DNA of 64,000 nt from Streptomyces sp. Tue6028 (lineage in GTDB: Bacteria; Actinomycetota; Actinomycetes; Streptomycetales; Streptomycetaceae): assembly GCF_002300165.1 (NCBI RefSeq), contig NZ_MLCE01000019.1, positions 186,001 to 250,000 on the forward strand. The letters are read 5' to 3'. Both the position numbers and the translations under genes were made by a program. The notes under the pieces were generated by a model. It did no database searches. It was given only the letters and a program-made list of their open reading frames with translations, and was not told where the DNA came from. Each line of letters opens with the position of its first letter. Within the stretch, counting starts at the first letter, position 1. Shown here in pieces: positions 36,566 through 45,760 of this stretch.

Positions 36566-38127
36566 TCAAGCACCGGACCGGAGGTGCGACCCCTACCGAT
36601 CCATGGTCTTCTGGGCAAGTGAGCCGCACCCGAACAGGTGAATCAGCCGCTCCCACAGGTGCCCCGGGCACCGATCCCCACCGCTGGTGGGGCCTGGTGA
36701 TCATCGCCCTCGCACAGCTGATGGTGGTGCTGGACGCCACCATCGTGAACATCGCGCTCCCCTCCGCACAGCACGACCTGGGCATGTCCGACGGCAACAG
36801 GCAGTGGGTCATCACGGCGTACACCCTGGCGTTCGGCGGTCTGCTGCTGCTCGGCGGCCGGATCGCGGACCTGGTCGGCCGCAGACGCACCTTCGTCGTC
36901 GGGCTCATCGGCTTCGCGGGCGCGTCCGCGCTGGGTGGCGCCGCCACCGGCCCCGGCATGCTCTTCGGCGCCCGCGCTCTCCAGGGCGCCTTCGCCGCCG
37001 TGCTGGCCCCCTCGGCGCTCAGCCTGCTGACCACCACGTTCACCGACCCGAGGGAACGCGGGAAGGCCTTCGGCATCTACGGCGCGCTGGCGGGCTCGGG
37101 CTCGGCGATCGGCTTCATCGCGGGCGGCCTGCTGACCGAGTACCTGAACTGGCGCTGGTGCCTGTACGTCAACATCCCGATCGCCGTCGCCGCGGTCCTC
37201 GGCGCGTACGCGCTGCTGCGCGACAGCCCGGCACAGAAGGGCGCCCGGCTCGACGTCCTCGGCGCGGTACTGGGCTGCGGCGGGCTGGTCTCCCTCGTCT
37301 ACGGCTTCAGCGAGGCGGAACCGCGCGGCTGGACGGACCCGCTGGTGCTGTCGCTGTTCGCGCTCGCCGTCGTGCTGCTGGCCGCCTTCGTCCGCTGGCA
37401 GACGAAGGCCCCGAGCCCGCTGCTGCCGCTGCACATCGTCAAGGACCGCAACCGGGCCGGCTGCTTCCTGACGATGACCCTCGCCGTCACCGGCATGTTC
37501 GGCATGTTCCTGTTCCTGACCTACTACCTCCAGGTCGTCCTGGGCTACTCGCCCGTGCGGACGGGCCTGGCCTTCCTGCCCCTGACGATCGCGATCATCA
37601 TCGGCTCGACGCAGATATCGGCCCGGCTGCTGCCCCGTGTGGCGCCCCGCGTGCTGATGGTCCCCGGCACGGTCCTCGCGGCCGGCGGCATGTTCGTCTT
37701 CACCCGGATCACGGTCGACTCCGCGTACGCGAGCCGGCTGCTGCCCGGACTGATCCTGATGGGCCTCGGCATGGGCCTGATCTTCATGCCGGTCTTCGCC
37801 ACCGCGACCGCCGGGGTGGCCCCGCGGGACTCCGGCGTGACCTCCGCGACCGTCAACACCTCTCAGCAGGTCGGCGGTTCGATCGGCACCGCGCTGCTGA
37901 ACACCATCGCCACCACCAGCGGCACGGCGTTCGTCGCCGCCCACCTCGGCGATGCCGCACACCGGGAGCTGATCGTGCGGGAGGGCATCGTGCACGGCTA
38001 CACCGTCGCCATCTGGTGGGCCGTCGGCATCATGCTCCTGGCCGGGCTGGTCGCGGGCCTCATGGTCACCGTGAAGCCCGCCGCACGCCTCCCCTCGAAC
38101 GCGCCGGTGCCGGAATCGGTGGGGTGA
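36562..38127 (+). CDS. MFS drug exporter, DHA2 family, SoxR operon
   Basis: 521 residues, about 14 membrane segments. Motif A GGRIADLVGRRRTFVVG, motif D1-like DATIVNIALPSAQ and motif C-like GSGSAIGFIAGG are seen. GTG 36562 overlaps the dehydrogenase stop (GTGA), so it should be co-expressed from the SoxR promoter. GTG 36619 is an alternative start that removes a polar leader. It probably exports a redox-active antibiotic or dye. Confidence 0.88.
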   Translation: MIKHRTGGATPTDPWSSGQVSRTRTGESAAPTGAPGTDPHRWWGLVIIALAQLMVVLDATIVNIALPSAQHDLGMSDGNRQWVITAYTLAFGGLLLLGGRIADLVGRRRTFVVGLIGFAGASALGGAATGPGMLFGARALQGAFAAVLAPSALSLLTTTFTDPRERGKAFGIYGALAGSGSAIGFIAGGLLTEYLNWRWCLYVNIPIAVAAVLGAYALLRDSPAQKGARLDVLGAVLGCGGLVSLVYGFSEAEPRGWTDPLVLSLFALAVVLLAAFVRWQTKAPSPLLPLHIVKDRNRAGCFLTMTLAVTGMFGMFLFLTYYLQVVLGYSPVRTGLAFLPLTIAIIIGSTQISARLLPRVAPRVLMVPGTVLAAGGMFVFTRITVDSAYASRLLPGLILMGLGMGLIFMPVFATATAGVAPRDSGVTSATVNTSQQVGGSIGTALLNTIATTSGTAFVAAHLGDAAHRELIVREGIVHGYTVAIWWAVGIMLLAGLVAGLMVTVKPAARLPSNAPVPESVG

Positions 38128-38167
38128 CGGCACCCCGGCGGGGCGGCCGCGGCCCGGCTCCGGCCGG

Positions 38168-39574
38168 TCAGTGCCGCCCGGCCACCCGGTCCGCCACCTG
38201 CGCCAGACGCGACGACCGCGCGCTGTGCGTGGTCAGTTCGCGGCGGTCAGCCGTACGGTACGTCGCGTACATCCCGTGCACACCGATCCAGCGCAGCGGC
38301 TCCGGCTCCCACTTGCGGACCTTGTGGCCGACCCACGGCAGCCCGGTCAGGTCGGTCGCGCCCGACTGGCCCGAGTCCTGCTGGACCAGGTCGCGCAGGG
38401 TGCGCGCGGCGAGGTTGGTGGTGGCGACCCCGGAGCCGACGTAGCCGCCGGCCCAGCCGAGGCCCGTGGAGCGGTCCAGGGTCACGGTGGCGCACCAGTC
38501 GCGGGGCACACCGAGCACCCCCGACCAGGCGTGCTCCACCCGCACGCCCGCCAGCGTCGGGAAGAAGCGCACCAGGATCTCGCGCAGGGCCTCGACGGTC
38601 GCCGGCTGGGTGCGCCCGTCGTTGTCGGTGCGCGAGCCGAAGCGGTACGGGACCCCGCGCCCGCCCAGCGCGATGCGGTCGTCGGCGGTGCGCTGCGCGT
38701 ACATGTACGCGTGCGCCATATCGCCGAGCGTCTCGCGGCCCTCCCAGCCGATGGCCTCCCACTGTTCCGGCGCCAGGCGCTCCGTCGCGATCATCGAGGA
38801 GTTCATGGGCAGCCAGGTGCGCTTCTGGCCCCTGAGGCTCGCGGTGAAGCCCTCCGTGCAGCGCAGCACGTACGGCGCGCGGACGGTCCCGTACGGCGTC
38901 ACCGCGTGCTGGGGCCGGATCTCCGTCACGGGTGTCTGCTCGTGGATGGCGACCCCGAGCTCCTCGACGGCCGCCGCGAGCCCCTTCACCAGCTTCACCG
39001 GGTGCAACCGGGCCCCGTGCGGGGTCCATGTCGAGCCGACCGCGTCCGCGACCCGCACCCGCGCGGCGGTCTCCCGGGCGCCGTACAGTTCGCGGTCCTT
39101 CTCGCCGTACGACAGCTCGTGCTCGTGGAAGGCCTTCAGCCGTGCCAGCTGGGCGGGCGTGTAGGCCACTTCGAGGACGCCGCCCTGGTGGATGTCGGCG
39201 TCGATGCCCTCCTGTGAGGCGACGCGCACCACCTCGGCGACGGTGTCGTTCATCGCCCGCTGCAGGCGTACGGCCGCCTCGTGACCGTGCAGCTTCGCGT
39301 ACCGGTCGCGGCCCGCGATGCCGTTGTAGAGCCAGCCGCCGTTGCGCCCCGAGGCCCCGTACCCGCAGAACTTCTGCTCCAGCACGGTGACGCGGAGGAA
39401 GGGCGCCGCCTTCTTCAGGTAGTACGCGGTCCACAGACCGGTGTATCCGCCGCCGACGATGACGACGTCGGCGGTCGCGTCTCCGGGGAGGGGCTCCCGC
39501 GTCATGGGGAGGCCGTCGTCCGCGTACCAGAAGGAGATGCCGCCGTTGACGACACCGCTGACTGCGCTGCTCAT
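38168..39574 (-). CDS. FAD-dependent oxidoreductase, DAO family
   Basis: 468 residues, glycine/D-amino-acid oxidase superfamily. The FAD motif VVIVGGGYTGLWTAYYLK is at about 37-54, followed by CGYGASGRNGGW, a stretch typical of GMC-like DAO enzymes related to puuB/ordL. The C-terminal GWAGGYVGSGVATTNLAARTL binds FAD. It may oxidise an N-methyl or polyamine-type substrate; not certain. It is convergent with the MFS gene. Confidence 0.82.
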   Translation of the reverse strand: MSSAVSGVVNGGISFWYADDGLPMTREPLPGDATADVVIVGGGYTGLWTAYYLKKAAPFLRVTVLEQKFCGYGASGRNGGWLYNGIAGRDRYAKLHGHEAAVRLQRAMNDTVAEVVRVASQEGIDADIHQGGVLEVAYTPAQLARLKAFHEHELSYGEKDRELYGARETAARVRVADAVGSTWTPHGARLHPVKLVKGLAAAVEELGVAIHEQTPVTEIRPQHAVTPYGTVRAPYVLRCTEGFTASLRGQKRTWLPMNSSMIATERLAPEQWEAIGWEGRETLGDMAHAYMYAQRTADDRIALGGRGVPYRFGSRTDNDGRTQPATVEALREILVRFFPTLAGVRVEHAWSGVLGVPRDWCATVTLDRSTGLGWAGGYVGSGVATTNLAARTLRDLVQQDSGQSGATDLTGLPWVGHKVRKWEPEPLRWIGVHGMYATYRTADRRELTTHSARSSRLAQVADRVAGRH

Positions 39575-39584
39575 GGCCGGGACG

Positions 39585-40340
39585 TTAACGCCTGAGCGCG
39601 GCCAGTGTCTCCTTCGGATTCCATGCTTTTCCGCGGCCCAGGGTCAGCGGGCGGCACGCCAGACCGATCAGCACCGCGATGAAATGCCCGAAATCGGTGA
39701 AGGTGGGGCTGACCGTGAGCGGAGCGGCGTAGCCGAGCAGGACGACACCCGCGTACACGTACCGCCATGGCGGGGCGATCCGGTACGTCAGGACGGCGAT
39801 CACCCCCGCCAGCGCGTAACTCACCCCGATATCGAGCGTGTTGAGCGACGAGTACGGGGCGATCCCCTCGTTGACCGCCCGCAGCAGGGCGCCCTCGCTG
39901 GCGAGCGTCGCCAGGACGTGCGCGGCGACGCACACGACGAGCCAGCGCGCGGTGCCGAGCCAGCGTTCGGCCTGCGCGTGGAAGACCGTGTAGAGGGCGG
40001 CGTACGGCAGCCAGTGCCCGCTGTCGATCCACATCGCGCTGGAGATCAGCACCCGCAGCGGATCGTTCGACAGCTCGTGGATGTTCGTCGAGCGCTGCCG
40101 CAGGAAGTCCTCCTCGAAATCCGGCGACATACGGTGCAGGGCGACCGTGGTGACGAACAGGACCAGCAGCCAGATGTACGTCCCCGGGGCGCTGCGGACG
40201 TAGACGCGCGCTCTCCCCAGGCCGGTGCGGGCGTGGGCGCGCACTCTTCCCAGGCCACCGCGGACGTGGGCGCGCACTCCCGCCGGGCCGCCCCGTTCCG
40301 CGCCACGGCCCCGGCTCCTCGTGCGCGCGACCCGGTTCAC
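39585..40340 (-). CDS. rhomboid-like membrane protein
   Basis: 251 residues. An Arg-rich N-terminus leads to about six membrane segments. The pattern resembles the rhomboid-like family of actinobacteria: YTVFHAQAERWLG, then LDIGVSYALAG where rhomboids have the GxSG serine, and TDFGHFIAVLIG where the catalytic His sits. The exact GxSG is replaced by GVSY, so protease activity is doubtful. GTG 40340 is only 10 bp from the divergent kinase start at 40351. Confidence 0.65.
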   Translation of the reverse strand: MNRVARTRSRGRGAERGGPAGVRAHVRGGLGRVRAHARTGLGRARVYVRSAPGTYIWLLVLFVTTVALHRMSPDFEEDFLRQRSTNIHELSNDPLRVLISSAMWIDSGHWLPYAALYTVFHAQAERWLGTARWLVVCVAAHVLATLASEGALLRAVNEGIAPYSSLNTLDIGVSYALAGVIAVLTYRIAPPWRYVYAGVVLLGYAAPLTVSPTFTDFGHFIAVLIGLACRPLTLGRGKAWNPKETLAALRR

Positions 40341-40350
40341 ACCCGCAAGT

Positions 40351-41268
40351 ATGGTCGGCAAGGTGATCGACGTGCCCGACGAGCTGGCGGCCGCGCAGGA
40401 GAAGTTCAACGGCGCCGCGGGCCGCGCGTTCGTCGCCGGCCTGCCCCGGCGGGCGGCCCACTTCCTCGGCCTGTGGGGTCTGAGCATCGACGGGCCCGCC
40501 ATGCACGGGGTGAGCGCGCTGGTCCTTCCGGTGGTACGCCACAGGCCCCTCCCGGGCGGGCAGCACGACGGTCCGGCACGGGCCGCGCTCAAGCTCCAGC
40601 TCCTCGACGAGGAGAGCGCCGGCGAGCCCGTCGCCCTGCGTCTGTGGGACGGCGACGGATCGGTGCGGCTCCTGGAACACGACACGGCCACCTGCACGCT
40701 CCTGCTCGAACGGCTCGACGAGACACGCCTGCTGACCGGCCTTCCGGACGCCCGCGAGGCCGTCCTCGTCATCGCCGGACTGCTCGCCCGCCTCACCGCC
40801 GTACCCGCTCCCGCCGGACTGCGCCGACTGGGGGACGTCGCCCACGCCATGCTGGAACAGGTCCCGTGGGCGCTGGCACGCGTCCCCGACCCGGCCGACC
40901 GTCGGCTGGTCCGGGACTGCGCCGCCGCGGTGCGCGAGGTGCTGCCCGAGCCCGGCGACCGGCTCCTCCACTGGGACCTGCACTTCGACAACGTCCTCGG
41001 CTCCGACCGCGCCGACTGGCTGGCCATCGACCCGAAACCGCTGGCGGGCGACCCGGGCTTCGACCTGCTGCCGGCCCTCGACAACCGCTACGACCCCGGC
41101 GAGGTGCGCTGGCGCTTCGACGCGCTGACCGGCGTCCTCGGCCTCGACCGCGAGCGCGCCCGCGCCTGGACGCTGGCCCGGGTGCTGCAGAACTGCCTGT
41201 GGGAGATCGAGGACGGGCGCCCGCTGGACGCCGTGCAACTGGAGATCGGGCGCCTGCTGCGCCGGTGA
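40351..41268 (+). CDS. APH(6)/hydroxyurea-type phosphotransferase
   Basis: 305 residues, protein-kinase-like fold. The catalytic loop is LLHWDLHFDNVLG (HxDxxxxN) and the metal-binding motif IDPKPLAGDPGFDL matches the aminoglycoside 6-phosphotransferase/hydroxyurea kinase family. It may modify an aminoglycoside or a cell metabolite; a resistance role is not established. ATG 40351 has no ribosome site; GTG 40363 is also possible. Confidence 0.78.
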   Translation: MVGKVIDVPDELAAAQEKFNGAAGRAFVAGLPRRAAHFLGLWGLSIDGPAMHGVSALVLPVVRHRPLPGGQHDGPARAALKLQLLDEESAGEPVALRLWDGDGSVRLLEHDTATCTLLLERLDETRLLTGLPDAREAVLVIAGLLARLTAVPAPAGLRRLGDVAHAMLEQVPWALARVPDPADRRLVRDCAAAVREVLPEPGDRLLHWDLHFDNVLGSDRADWLAIDPKPLAGDPGFDLLPALDNRYDPGEVRWRFDALTGVLGLDRERARAWTLARVLQNCLWEIEDGRPLDAVQLEIGRLLRR

Positions 41269-41530
41269 CCCCGGGACGCGAACCTGACCACTCCGACGCT
41301 CGTCCGTACCGCATGTGACGTTCGAGCATGCAGGTGCGCTGTCCAGACCAGGGCGAGGTTCGCCGGCCGGGTGCCCCAGGTCGGCGCCCGCCCGACCGAC
41401 CGGCTCACGGTGATCCAGCGGCAGGAGAGCCCCGTACACGATCAAGTCGGTCACCGGTCCCTGACTGGCTTCGACTGCCCTGCTGCTCCCGCTCGGCGGG
41501 TTCCCACGCTTCCCTCTGTGAAGGAGATAC

Positions 41531-42334
41531 ATGCGCAAGCGCGCTGCCTTTGCTCTGTTCAGTGCCGTCGCCGCACTGGCCGGCTTCGCCACCCCCGGTG
41601 CCTACGGGGACGAGACCCAGACCGACGTCCAGATGAGCGACGTCACCTTCGACGGTGGCAAGAACATCGTGGTCGGTCTCTACGCCAAGACGATCACGGT
41701 TTCAGGGACCTTCACCCACCCGTCGGGCATCCAGGACGCGGACTTCGTCCTGTGGCGTGGACCGGATGGTGCGAACCCCTACGAGACCTACGACGACCGC
41801 ATCGTGTCGGACCAGTACTACTCCCATGCGGACTGCGTCGCCTCGAGTGCCACCACCTCCACCTGCTCGCAGACGATCTCCCTCGAACCGGACTGGAAGT
41901 ACGGCGGCACCGCGCTCACCAACGCCCACGCCGGCACCTGGAAGGTCAGTGCGCAGGGGGTGGCCAATGACGACAGCTGGACCCAGTCGGCGAGCTACAC
42001 CACGACCCGTCTGCAGCGGGACTCCAAACTCACCGTGAACGCAGGCCCCGAACCGATCGCCAAGGGAAAGACCCTCACTGTCACCGGCAAGCTCACCCGG
42101 GCCGACTGGGACAACCTCGATTACCGGGGTTACACCAACCAGCCGGTCAAGCTCCAGTTCCGCAAGGCCGGCACCACGACCTACACGACCGTCAAGACCG
42201 TGTACACCTCCAGCACCGGCAACCTGACGACCACGCTCCCCGCGTCCGAGGACGGCTACTGGCGCTGGAACTTCGCAGGCACCTCCACCACCCCGGCCGT
42301 CAAGGCGACCGGCGACTTCGTGGACGTCCAATAA
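41531..42334 (+). CDS. secreted protein with C-terminal Ig-like domain
   Basis: 267 residues, function unknown. A signal peptide (1-27, ATPGAYG) is followed by a beta-rich domain (about 28-165) with two Cys and a C-terminal domain (about 166-267; LTVNAGPEPIAKGKTLTVTGKLTRADW...VKLQFRKAGTTTY) found at the ends of many secreted Streptomyces proteins. GAAGGAG precedes ATG 41531. A stem (42439-42450 with 42468-42479) may end the transcript. Confidence 0.75.
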   Translation: MRKRAAFALFSAVAALAGFATPGAYGDETQTDVQMSDVTFDGGKNIVVGLYAKTITVSGTFTHPSGIQDADFVLWRGPDGANPYETYDDRIVSDQYYSHADCVASSATTSTCSQTISLEPDWKYGGTALTNAHAGTWKVSAQGVANDDSWTQSASYTTTRLQRDSKLTVNAGPEPIAKGKTLTVTGKLTRADWDNLDYRGYTNQPVKLQFRKAGTTTYTTVKTVYTSSTGNLTTTLPASEDGYWRWNFAGTSTTPAVKATGDFVDVQ

Positions 42335-42438
42335 CCCGGACGTCGCTCCCGACAGCCCACGCTCGCACGGCGATCACATCCATGTGCCCTCGCTCTTTCG
42401 CAGGGGAGTGAGGGCAGCGGGAGCGGGCACGGCTCCGG

Positions 42439-42479
42439 AGCGATTGCGCCTGCCGACCACGTCGGTGGGCGCAATCGCT
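42439..42479 (+). terminator. 12-bp stem-loop after secreted protein gene
   Basis: AGCGATTGCGCC (42439-42450) pairs perfectly with 42468-42479 around a 17-nt loop that itself has a short stem (GACCACGTCGGT). Confidence 0.55.
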
Positions 42480-42622
42480 GTCCCCACCGACCGGTGTTCA
42501 TGGCCGCAGGAATCGTCCTCACCCGCGCCCCTTGGACAGGCGATCTTCCCAGCTGTTTCATGGGCGCTACAGGTGCCTCACTGAACGCAGTGGGCACCCA
42601 ACACAGCCTGTGGGGGGCACAG

Positions 42623-44350
42623 TTGAATACAGCACACCGTCCCGGACGCCTGGCGGCCACGTTGCTCGCCGCCACGCTCACCGGAGCCGGCCTGACCGTC
42701 GCCGTGGCGCCCGCGGCCCACGCGGCGACCTCCGACGCGGTGGTCAAACTGCCGTTCTCGTCGTACTCGGCGATCGCCGTCGACTCCGTGCACCAGCGCG
42801 TGTTCGTCGCCGACAGCAGCACCGACTACTACCTCAACAAGGGCACCATCGTCGTCTACGACTTCCAGGGCGAGCGCCTCACCACCATCCAGACCCCGGC
42901 ACACGTCTCGGGCCTGGCCCTCAGCGCCGACAACACCAAGCTCTACGCCGGCCTGCGTGAATACATCCAGACGTACGACACCACCACCTTCGAACCGGCC
43001 CTCCTCGCCTACGCCAACACCGACACGTGCGGCAGGGAACTCGCCTTCTCGGGCGGCCAGTTGTACTTCACCACGCCCTACTCGCAGTACGTGGGCGAGT
43101 GCAACAACGCCCAGACCTATCTGGACGGCATCGTCAACGGTGTGCACACGCGCACCGGGTGGAACGACTACGGCAAGCTCAAGCTCGAGGCCGGCCCCGG
43201 CGACCGGATGCTGATGGGCCAGCCGCACAACGACTACGCGGCCAACCCCTTCCTCGCGGTGTATGACACCAGCAACGGCTCTCTCGTACGGAACGCCACC
43301 CGCCGTTTCGCCGACAGCGCGGGCAACGGCGCACTCGACCTGAAGGACATGGCGTTCTCCGCCGATGGCAGCAAGGTCGCCGTCGCCGACGCCGCCTACG
43401 GCACCCGGCTGCTCAACACGGGCGACCTGTCCGACGCGGCGAACGGATACCAGCCGCTCCCGGTCGGCGCCACCGCCAGCTCGGTCGCCTTCAGCGGCGA
43501 CGGAAAGTACGTGGCACGCGGCGCGGCGGCCACCGGCTCCACACCCGACCTGCTGCTCCAGCCCGCCGACCCCACCGACTCGACGGCCCCGCTGGAGTTC
43601 GTCTTCGAGGGCAGCCTCGACGGCGACCGGGTCGCCCCGCGCGGGATGGAGTGGTCGGCCGACGGCTCCCGGCTGTTCACGGTCACCACCAACGCCGTCG
43701 GCAGCCAGTACTGGCTGCACATCATCCAGCCCCCGGCCGTCCAGTACGACACCCGCTTCACCGGCGACCTCACCCACAGCCCCGCCCGAGCGGTCGCGGG
43801 CGAGCCGCTGGCCGTGCGCGGCAGGCTGGAGTTCGACGGGCCGGCTCCCGGCACTGCGCTGAAGGTCACGGCGACCCGCACGGACGCGACCGGCACCCAC
43901 GACCTGGGCACCGCCACCGTCAAGGAGGACGGCACCTTCGCGGTCCTCGACGAGCCGGACCTCGTCGGCGACGCCACGTACACGGTGTCCTTCCTCGGCG
44001 ACCTGACCCACCGCCCCGCCACGGACATCGTCCACACCGTGTCCGTGGCCAAGGCGCCGGCCTCGATCGCGCTGACCGCCCCGGCGCAGGCGACACTCGG
44101 CGGCGTCCGGATCACCGGCACCTTCAGCGCGCAGGGCAAGGCGCTGCCGGACCGGGCCGTGCTGAAGGTCGTACGGACCGACAAGCTCGGTACGGGCACG
44201 CTGTCGTCGGTGCCCGTCGCCGCGGACGGCACGTTCACCATCGACGACATTCCGCGCGCCCGGCGCGAGGTGACCTACACGGTCAGCTGGCCGGGCGACG
44301 ACCTGCACGAGGCGTCCGAGGCCCGGGCAACGGTCTACGTCACGCGCTGA
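42623..44350 (+). CDS. secreted beta-propeller (YncE-like) protein with Ig-like repeats
   Basis: 575 residues. The TTG at 42623 has GGGGGG five bases upstream and gives a clean signal peptide MNTAHRPGRLAATLLAATL...AAHA. Repeated blades with SADNTKLYAG, FSADGSKVAVAD, FSGDGKYVARG and WSADGSRLFTV indicate a beta-propeller (about 45-400). Two Ig-like domains follow (about 400-575), each ending TYTVS(F/W). It is likely extracellular and binding rather than catalytic. It neighbours another secreted protein and the integrative-element remnant. Confidence 0.75.
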   Translation: MNTAHRPGRLAATLLAATLTGAGLTVAVAPAAHAATSDAVVKLPFSSYSAIAVDSVHQRVFVADSSTDYYLNKGTIVVYDFQGERLTTIQTPAHVSGLALSADNTKLYAGLREYIQTYDTTTFEPALLAYANTDTCGRELAFSGGQLYFTTPYSQYVGECNNAQTYLDGIVNGVHTRTGWNDYGKLKLEAGPGDRMLMGQPHNDYAANPFLAVYDTSNGSLVRNATRRFADSAGNGALDLKDMAFSADGSKVAVADAAYGTRLLNTGDLSDAANGYQPLPVGATASSVAFSGDGKYVARGAAATGSTPDLLLQPADPTDSTAPLEFVFEGSLDGDRVAPRGMEWSADGSRLFTVTTNAVGSQYWLHIIQPPAVQYDTRFTGDLTHSPARAVAGEPLAVRGRLEFDGPAPGTALKVTATRTDATGTHDLGTATVKEDGTFAVLDEPDLVGDATYTVSFLGDLTHRPATDIVHTVSVAKAPASIALTAPAQATLGGVRITGTFSAQGKALPDRAVLKVVRTDKLGTGTLSSVPVAADGTFTIDDIPRARREVTYTVSWPGDDLHEASEARATVYVTR

Positions 44351-44434
44351 TCCCTCCGGTCCCGCCCCGGCCCTCCAGGTACCGAGTGCGGGACTCCTGA
44401 CGGTGGGCCTCCGTCTGCTTCGGACGTCACTCAG

Positions 44435-44517
44435 GGGCGCACGTTGCCTCGGACACACAGCGCGAGGCCATCAGTCACATGGACCGCCCGCTCAGGCGTC
44501 GTCCCGACCGTGAGTGA
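44435..44517 (+). pseudogene. tyrosine recombinase (integrase) C-terminal remnant, left copy
   Basis: The last about 26 codons of an integrase, reading ...AHVASDTQREAISHMDRPLRRRPDRE. They match the end of the right-hand integrase remnant at 47476-47613. The rest of the gene is gone. Confidence 0.7.
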
Positions 44518-44640
44518 CCGCCCCGGTCGATGTCACCCGTGGACGCCGAACGCCCCGGACCGATCTTCGGCCGGGGCGTTCGTGCTGTTCGGCGGGAGAG
44601 CCCCCTGTCGGATTCGAACCGACGACCTTCGCTTTGCAAG
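44449..44640. repeat. left 192-bp direct repeat with tRNA-Thr 3' fragment (att site)
   Basis: This segment repeats at 47545-47736, exactly 3,096 bp to the right, about 90% identical and without net indels. It contains an integrase 3' end, the tRNA terminator hairpin and the 3' part of a tRNA-Thr gene (44599-44640, complement). The 37 bp at 44599-44635 are identical to the intact tRNA. Homology stops at the anticodon loop, as at att sites. Confidence 0.85.
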
Positions 44641-44728
44641 TTCGATCGCGAGGCTTAGATGGAGCCTTGGCGCTCTTGCTGGCCCAGCGTTCGCGGTCGC
44701 TCAGGGCCGCCTGTGTACGCCGCCGTTG

Positions 44729-44965
44729 ATGTCAACTGGTGATGTCACCGGCTGGCAGGCCGCCTACCGCCGCTGGCGTCCCCCGGTCGAACGCGCCGTC
44801 GCCTGGTTCGTCCAGCACGGCAATCGTCGCCTGCGCTATCGCGGAACCATCGCCAACAGCATCTGGCTCCACACCCGCGCAGCCGCCCTCAACCTCCGCC
44901 GACTTGTCAACCTCGGACTCACCCAAACCGGCGGCACCTGGCAACTCGCCCCGGCCACCACATAG
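44729..44965 (+). pseudogene. transposase C-terminal fragment, IS5/IS1182-like
   Basis: About 78 codons reading ...VERAVAWFVQHGNRRLRYRGTIANSIWLHTRAAALNLRRL..., the end of a DDE transposase (WLHTRAAALNLRRL is typical of the DDE C-terminus). No start, catalytic core or inverted repeats are present. It is followed by a short stem at 44971-45003. Confidence 0.7.
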
Positions 44966-44970
44966 CGAAA

Positions 44971-45003
44971 AGAGGCTGCCCGTCCTACGGCCGAACAGCC
45001 TCT
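44971..45003 (+). terminator. short stem-loop after transposase fragment
   Basis: AGAGGCTG (44971-44978) pairs with CAGCCTCT (44996-45003). Confidence 0.5.
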
Positions 45004-45025
45004 CACCAAGATCTTCATGAGCCTT

Positions 45026-45376
45026 CTAGCGTCCGTCGGCGCGCTTCCGGGTGGCGATCACGGTGGCGGCCGTGCCCGCCGTTCCGTACAGCGTGTACAG
45101 CAGGCCCTGGCCCAGGAGGTCGCCGCGCTTCACCTCCTGGGCGTACTTGAGCTGGTCGTACGTGGCCGTGCCGGTCGAATCGCCGCCGCGGACGCTGTAA
45201 TCGAGCGCGCAGGTATAGCCCTGCCGCATGGGGCCGGGGTGGTCCTCGCCGTCCTCGCCCAGCTGGAGCCCCGGGCAGTCCGGGACGCCGTGGGCCGCCC
45301 CGGCCCTCAGCAGGGTGATCATCCCCCACGCCAGCGGGACCAGGAAGAATGCGATGAACACTCCGCGTGACCTCAT
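45026..45376 (-). CDS. small membrane protein
   Basis: 116 residues, function unknown. A hydrophobic N-terminal segment (about 5-26, GVFIAFFLVPLAWGMITLL), a central extracytoplasmic loop with two Cys and a second weaker hydrophobic segment near the end (LYTLYGTAGTAATVIAT). ATG 45376 is used. It sits inside the element remnant and looks intact. Confidence 0.55.
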   Translation of the reverse strand: MRSRGVFIAFFLVPLAWGMITLLRAGAAHGVPDCPGLQLGEDGEDHPGPMRQGYTCALDYSVRGGDSTGTATYDQLKYAQEVKRGDLLGQGLLYTLYGTAGTAATVIATRKRADGR

Positions 45377-45760
45377 TGCGGCACCCTAGTGCCGTGCTTT
45401 AGCCACCCACTTCCTCAACCACAACCCTCCCCGGCTCCCATCCCGTCCGCCGTCGACCCACACACTTTCCAAGTCTGTTGGTGGTCTGGCCGGCCCGATG
45501 CCAGGGCGTTCACCAGGGTTCATGTCCGTCCAGCGGTTCAACGAGACCCGACGGCCGAACCCTCTTGAACGTCGGCGTCCGTGCCTGAATGAGACGGAAA
45601 CTGAGACGGGCAGCCTGGGCCTTCGGGTGCTGGTACACCGAGCACCTCGTCCGCTGGCACCAGTAGCCGAGGAAGTGAAGGGCCGGGTTTCTGACCTTCG
45701 ATGCGGACTATCGCTGTGGTCTGTCGAGTCAGCCGCGGAGTGCCATGGAGAATTGACCCC
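45377..45760. other. 384-bp gap inside the element remnant
   Basis: No gene is supported. Codon usage is poor in all frames and the sequence looks like eroded element DNA; the right end should hold the DUF1275 promoter. Confidence 0.4.

Noticed and set aside
44599..44640. Second functional tRNA-Thr gene
   Set aside because: Only the 3' half is present; the D-arm and acceptor 5' strand are missing, so it is an att remnant.
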